In this document: piece by piece, positions 62,340 to 64,000 of the stretch
Layout: the number at the start of each line of letters is the position of its first letter
Numbering within the stretch: position 1 is the first letter of the stretch
Source of the DNA: Aquimarina brevivitae
GTDB lineage: Bacteria > Bacteroidota > Bacteroidia > Flavobacteriales > Flavobacteriaceae
Assembly: GCF_004216895.1 (NCBI RefSeq)
Contig: NZ_SGXE01000002.1
Span: 310,001 to 374,000, forward strand
DNA: 64,000 nucleotides
Reading direction: 5' to 3'
The notes under the pieces: model-generated
What the model saw: the letters and a program-made list of their open reading frames with translations, nothing else
Told to the model about the DNA's origin: nothing
Databases searched by the model: none
Translations under genes and position numbers: made by a program

Positions 62340-63551
62340 TCATTGCTTATATCCTTGCTTTTTTATCGGGAGCAACTTTTTATACGTAAAGCATCTCCAA
62401 ACCCACTCCAAGGGACCATATTTAAAGTAGGTCAGCCAAATTTTACTTAGAAATACTTGCACTACAAAGACCACAACCGCTGTTAGTAAGGTTTCCAAGG
62501 GACTTAAGGTTTCGTAAAGCCTTCCACCGACAGATGAAAATATAAGTAAGCCTATGAAACTCTGCATGATATAATTGGTCAAGGCCATGCGCCCTGCATA
62601 TCGTAAAGGAGACAAAAGTTTTTTGAGGCTGGTAGTATACCAAAGCCATCCGATAAGCCAGAGATAAAATAAACCCATTATGATATCTGCAATTACCATT
62701 AATTTGATAAAACCAGTGCGTATCCACTCTATTTTATAACAATCGAGTTTGGTTAACACGAATAAAAAAAGGATACGATATACATTGGTTAGTAATGCTA
62801 TCCATACTACTGGTTTTTTAATTTTTGCAAGGAAAGTAGGTAGTTTTTCATAAATCTTGTTTTTACCAAGATAAAGTCCCAACACAAACATAGATAATGC
62901 AATAGGAGCTAAAAACCCGAACAACATTGGGGTATTAGCCAGATATTCCAGTAAACGTAATCTAACGCTTTGCACATAGGTTCCATTTTTGATAATCTGG
63001 TTAACCGTTTCGCCAGTGTACTCTTGTATATAGTTTTCAGGCTTAAATTGGATTAACTCAAAAAAGAAGGCAAGCAGTTGGTCATAAAAAGGAAAAAGCA
63101 ATAAGAGCACTGCGAGCCCCAATAAGATTTTGTTAGATACTCTTAATAATGAGATAGTGAATAATCCAAGGATGGCATATAGGTGTACGACATCTCCGGA
63201 CCATAATAAAATAATATGTAAGGCGCCGATGATAAACAAACAAAACATTCTTCTTGCAAAAAATGAAAATCGAAGCGTATTGTTTTCCAGTAGTTTCAAC
63301 GCTTGCATCGAAATGCCTAAACCAAATAGTAAAGAAAAAATAGGAAAGAATTTGGTATAAAAGAACAGTTGTAAAATCGAGTTGGATACCTGATCAATGG
63401 TAGAGGTCCATTGCTTTGCAAATTCATCCTGATTTAGAAAAGTAGAATTCATAATCACGATGTTGACCACAAAAATACCAAGAATGGCAAAACCGCGATA
63501 TACATCTAATACATCAATTCGTTTTTTGACTTGGGTAGGCTTTTTGTTCAC
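62340..63551 (-). CDS. DUF418 family membrane protein
   Basis: 403 residues starting at GTG. RIDVLDVYRGFAILGIFVVNI at the start is the family's acyltransferase-3-like signature, and the C-terminal half (GRMALTNYIMQSFIGLLIF, FKYGPLEWVWRCFTY) is the DUF418 domain. About nine membrane helices. Transport role of the family is not settled. Confidence 0.92.
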   Translation of the reverse strand: MNKKPTQVKKRIDVLDVYRGFAILGIFVVNIVIMNSTFLNQDEFAKQWTSTIDQVSNSILQLFFYTKFFPIFSLLFGLGISMQALKLLENNTLRFSFFARRMFCLFIIGALHIILLWSGDVVHLYAILGLFTISLLRVSNKILLGLAVLLLLFPFYDQLLAFFFELIQFKPENYIQEYTGETVNQIIKNGTYVQSVRLRLLEYLANTPMLFGFLAPIALSMFVLGLYLGKNKIYEKLPTFLAKIKKPVVWIALLTNVYRILFLFVLTKLDCYKIEWIRTGFIKLMVIADIIMGLFYLWLIGWLWYTTSLKKLLSPLRYAGRMALTNYIMQSFIGLLIFSSVGGRLYETLSPLETLLTAVVVFVVQVFLSKIWLTYFKYGPLEWVWRCFTYKKLLPIKKQGYKQ

Positions 63552-63765
63552 CGTTTTATTGTTATTTATTCGATATTACGAAATTTTATTACAATTTTTT
63601 AGTAAAGTTTCTCTTTAGTAGATGTAATTTCATGGCGTTAGAAAGACTTTGTTAGCTATCGATAACTTAGCATATTTATTAATTAAGCTTAGTATTGAAT
63701 TAATAAGATAGTTTTTTCTTTAATAGTTTCAATTAGACTTCAACTTGATAGTATTTCACCTTTAC

Positions 63766-64000
63766 TTATTCTTGATACAATTCTTTTGTTGTTTTATCTA
63801 GTTTAAGTTTTAGTGAGTCTTTACTAATCGTATAGTACTCCGATACAACGAAATAATCAGGCTCTTCCATTGAACCTTCGGACTCAGGATCAGGAGAATA
63901 TTCCAGGTTACAGTGCTTAATGCATATCTGCTTGTCATTTATAACTATTAATTCCTGAAAGCTTCCATAAGCATCTTCCAATTGTAATTTAAGTTGCTCT
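63766..64000 (-). CDS. unrecognised protein, 5' end outside window
   Basis: The frame is open to the right edge; about 77 C-terminal residues are visible, acidic and ending KTTKELYQE. It contains IVINDKQICIKHCNLEYS with two nearby cysteines and TISKDSLKLKLDKTT, a strand-like end as in small lipocalin-like or META-type lipoproteins. Start not seen. Confidence 0.45.
   Translation of the reverse strand, partial: EQLKLQLEDAYGSFQELIVINDKQICIKHCNLEYSPDPESEGSMEEPDYFVVSEYYTISKDSLKLKLDKTTKELYQE

Overview
The window looks like chromosomal DNA of a marine-type Flavobacteriaceae bacterium (Bacteroidota). The basis is an AT-rich sequence, two large secreted enzymes ending in type IX secretion (T9SS) C-terminal sorting domains, SusC/TonB-type receptors with an N-terminal carboxypeptidase-like domain, a 1400-residue hybrid two-component regulator, LETM1-related and 2TM-domain proteins, A-rich leaders in place of Shine-Dalgarno sites, and several matches to the Bacteroidota -7 box TAnnTTTG. 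The genus cannot be fixed from the sequence. I saw no rRNA, tRNA, CRISPR array, insertion sequence or phage genes.

Layout. 1-3.6 kb: a membrane-protein operon (SpoIIM, multi-TM protein, DUF4129, DUF4350) divergent from an RDD protein. 3.6-7.7 kb: lipoprotein cyclophilin, CoA pyrophosphatase, acyltransferase, and a zinc metalloprotease lipoprotein. 8-16.2 kb: two unrecognised secreted proteins, a hybrid two-component regulator with three direct repeats in its upstream region, a flavin monooxygenase-like protein and a signal-anchored protein. 16.2-22.9 kb: one long leftward run of a TonB receptor, DUF2141, a TPR protein, a LytS-type kinase fused to a 2TM domain, three free-standing 2TM proteins and a LytTR regulator. 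23.0-23.3 kb: a tiny double-glycine-leader peptide with six cysteines in inhibitor-cystine-knot order, the most novel item here. 23.3-27.2 kb: NDH-2, an ECF sigma factor with a membrane partner, and a LETM1-related protein. 27.3-32.4 kb: two DUF4331 proteins, a TPR lipoprotein and a TonB receptor, with a long palindrome inside the operon. 33-35 kb: anti-sigma/sigma pair and Cu/Zn superoxide dismutase. 35.6-43.4 kb: fungalysin M36 protease and a PAP-like phosphoesterase, both modular and T9SS-exported. 43.5-47.7 kb: Nudix, VOC, TAP-type hydrolase, membrane AraC regulator. 47.9-51.9 kb: a redox cluster of Crp/Fnr regulator, peroxiredoxin-like protein, SDR, VOC and two membrane proteins, with two palindromes between regulator and operon. 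52-60 kb: lyase-like lipoprotein, hydrolase-OsmC fusion, LytTR/LytS pair, class C serine hydrolase, MarR regulator with a palindromic operator, CPBP protease. 60-64 kb: small membrane or secreted unknowns, a TNT-like protein, DUF418, and a gene cut by the window end.

How it fits together. Most of the window is envelope biology: nutrient-uptake receptors, secreted hydrolases, and sensors (two LytS/LytTR systems, one hybrid regulator, two ECF sigma systems) placed next to their likely targets. The 2TM/kinase/receptor run and the DUF4331/TPR/receptor run each look like a single transcription unit. Functions come from motifs read by eye; no database search was possible.
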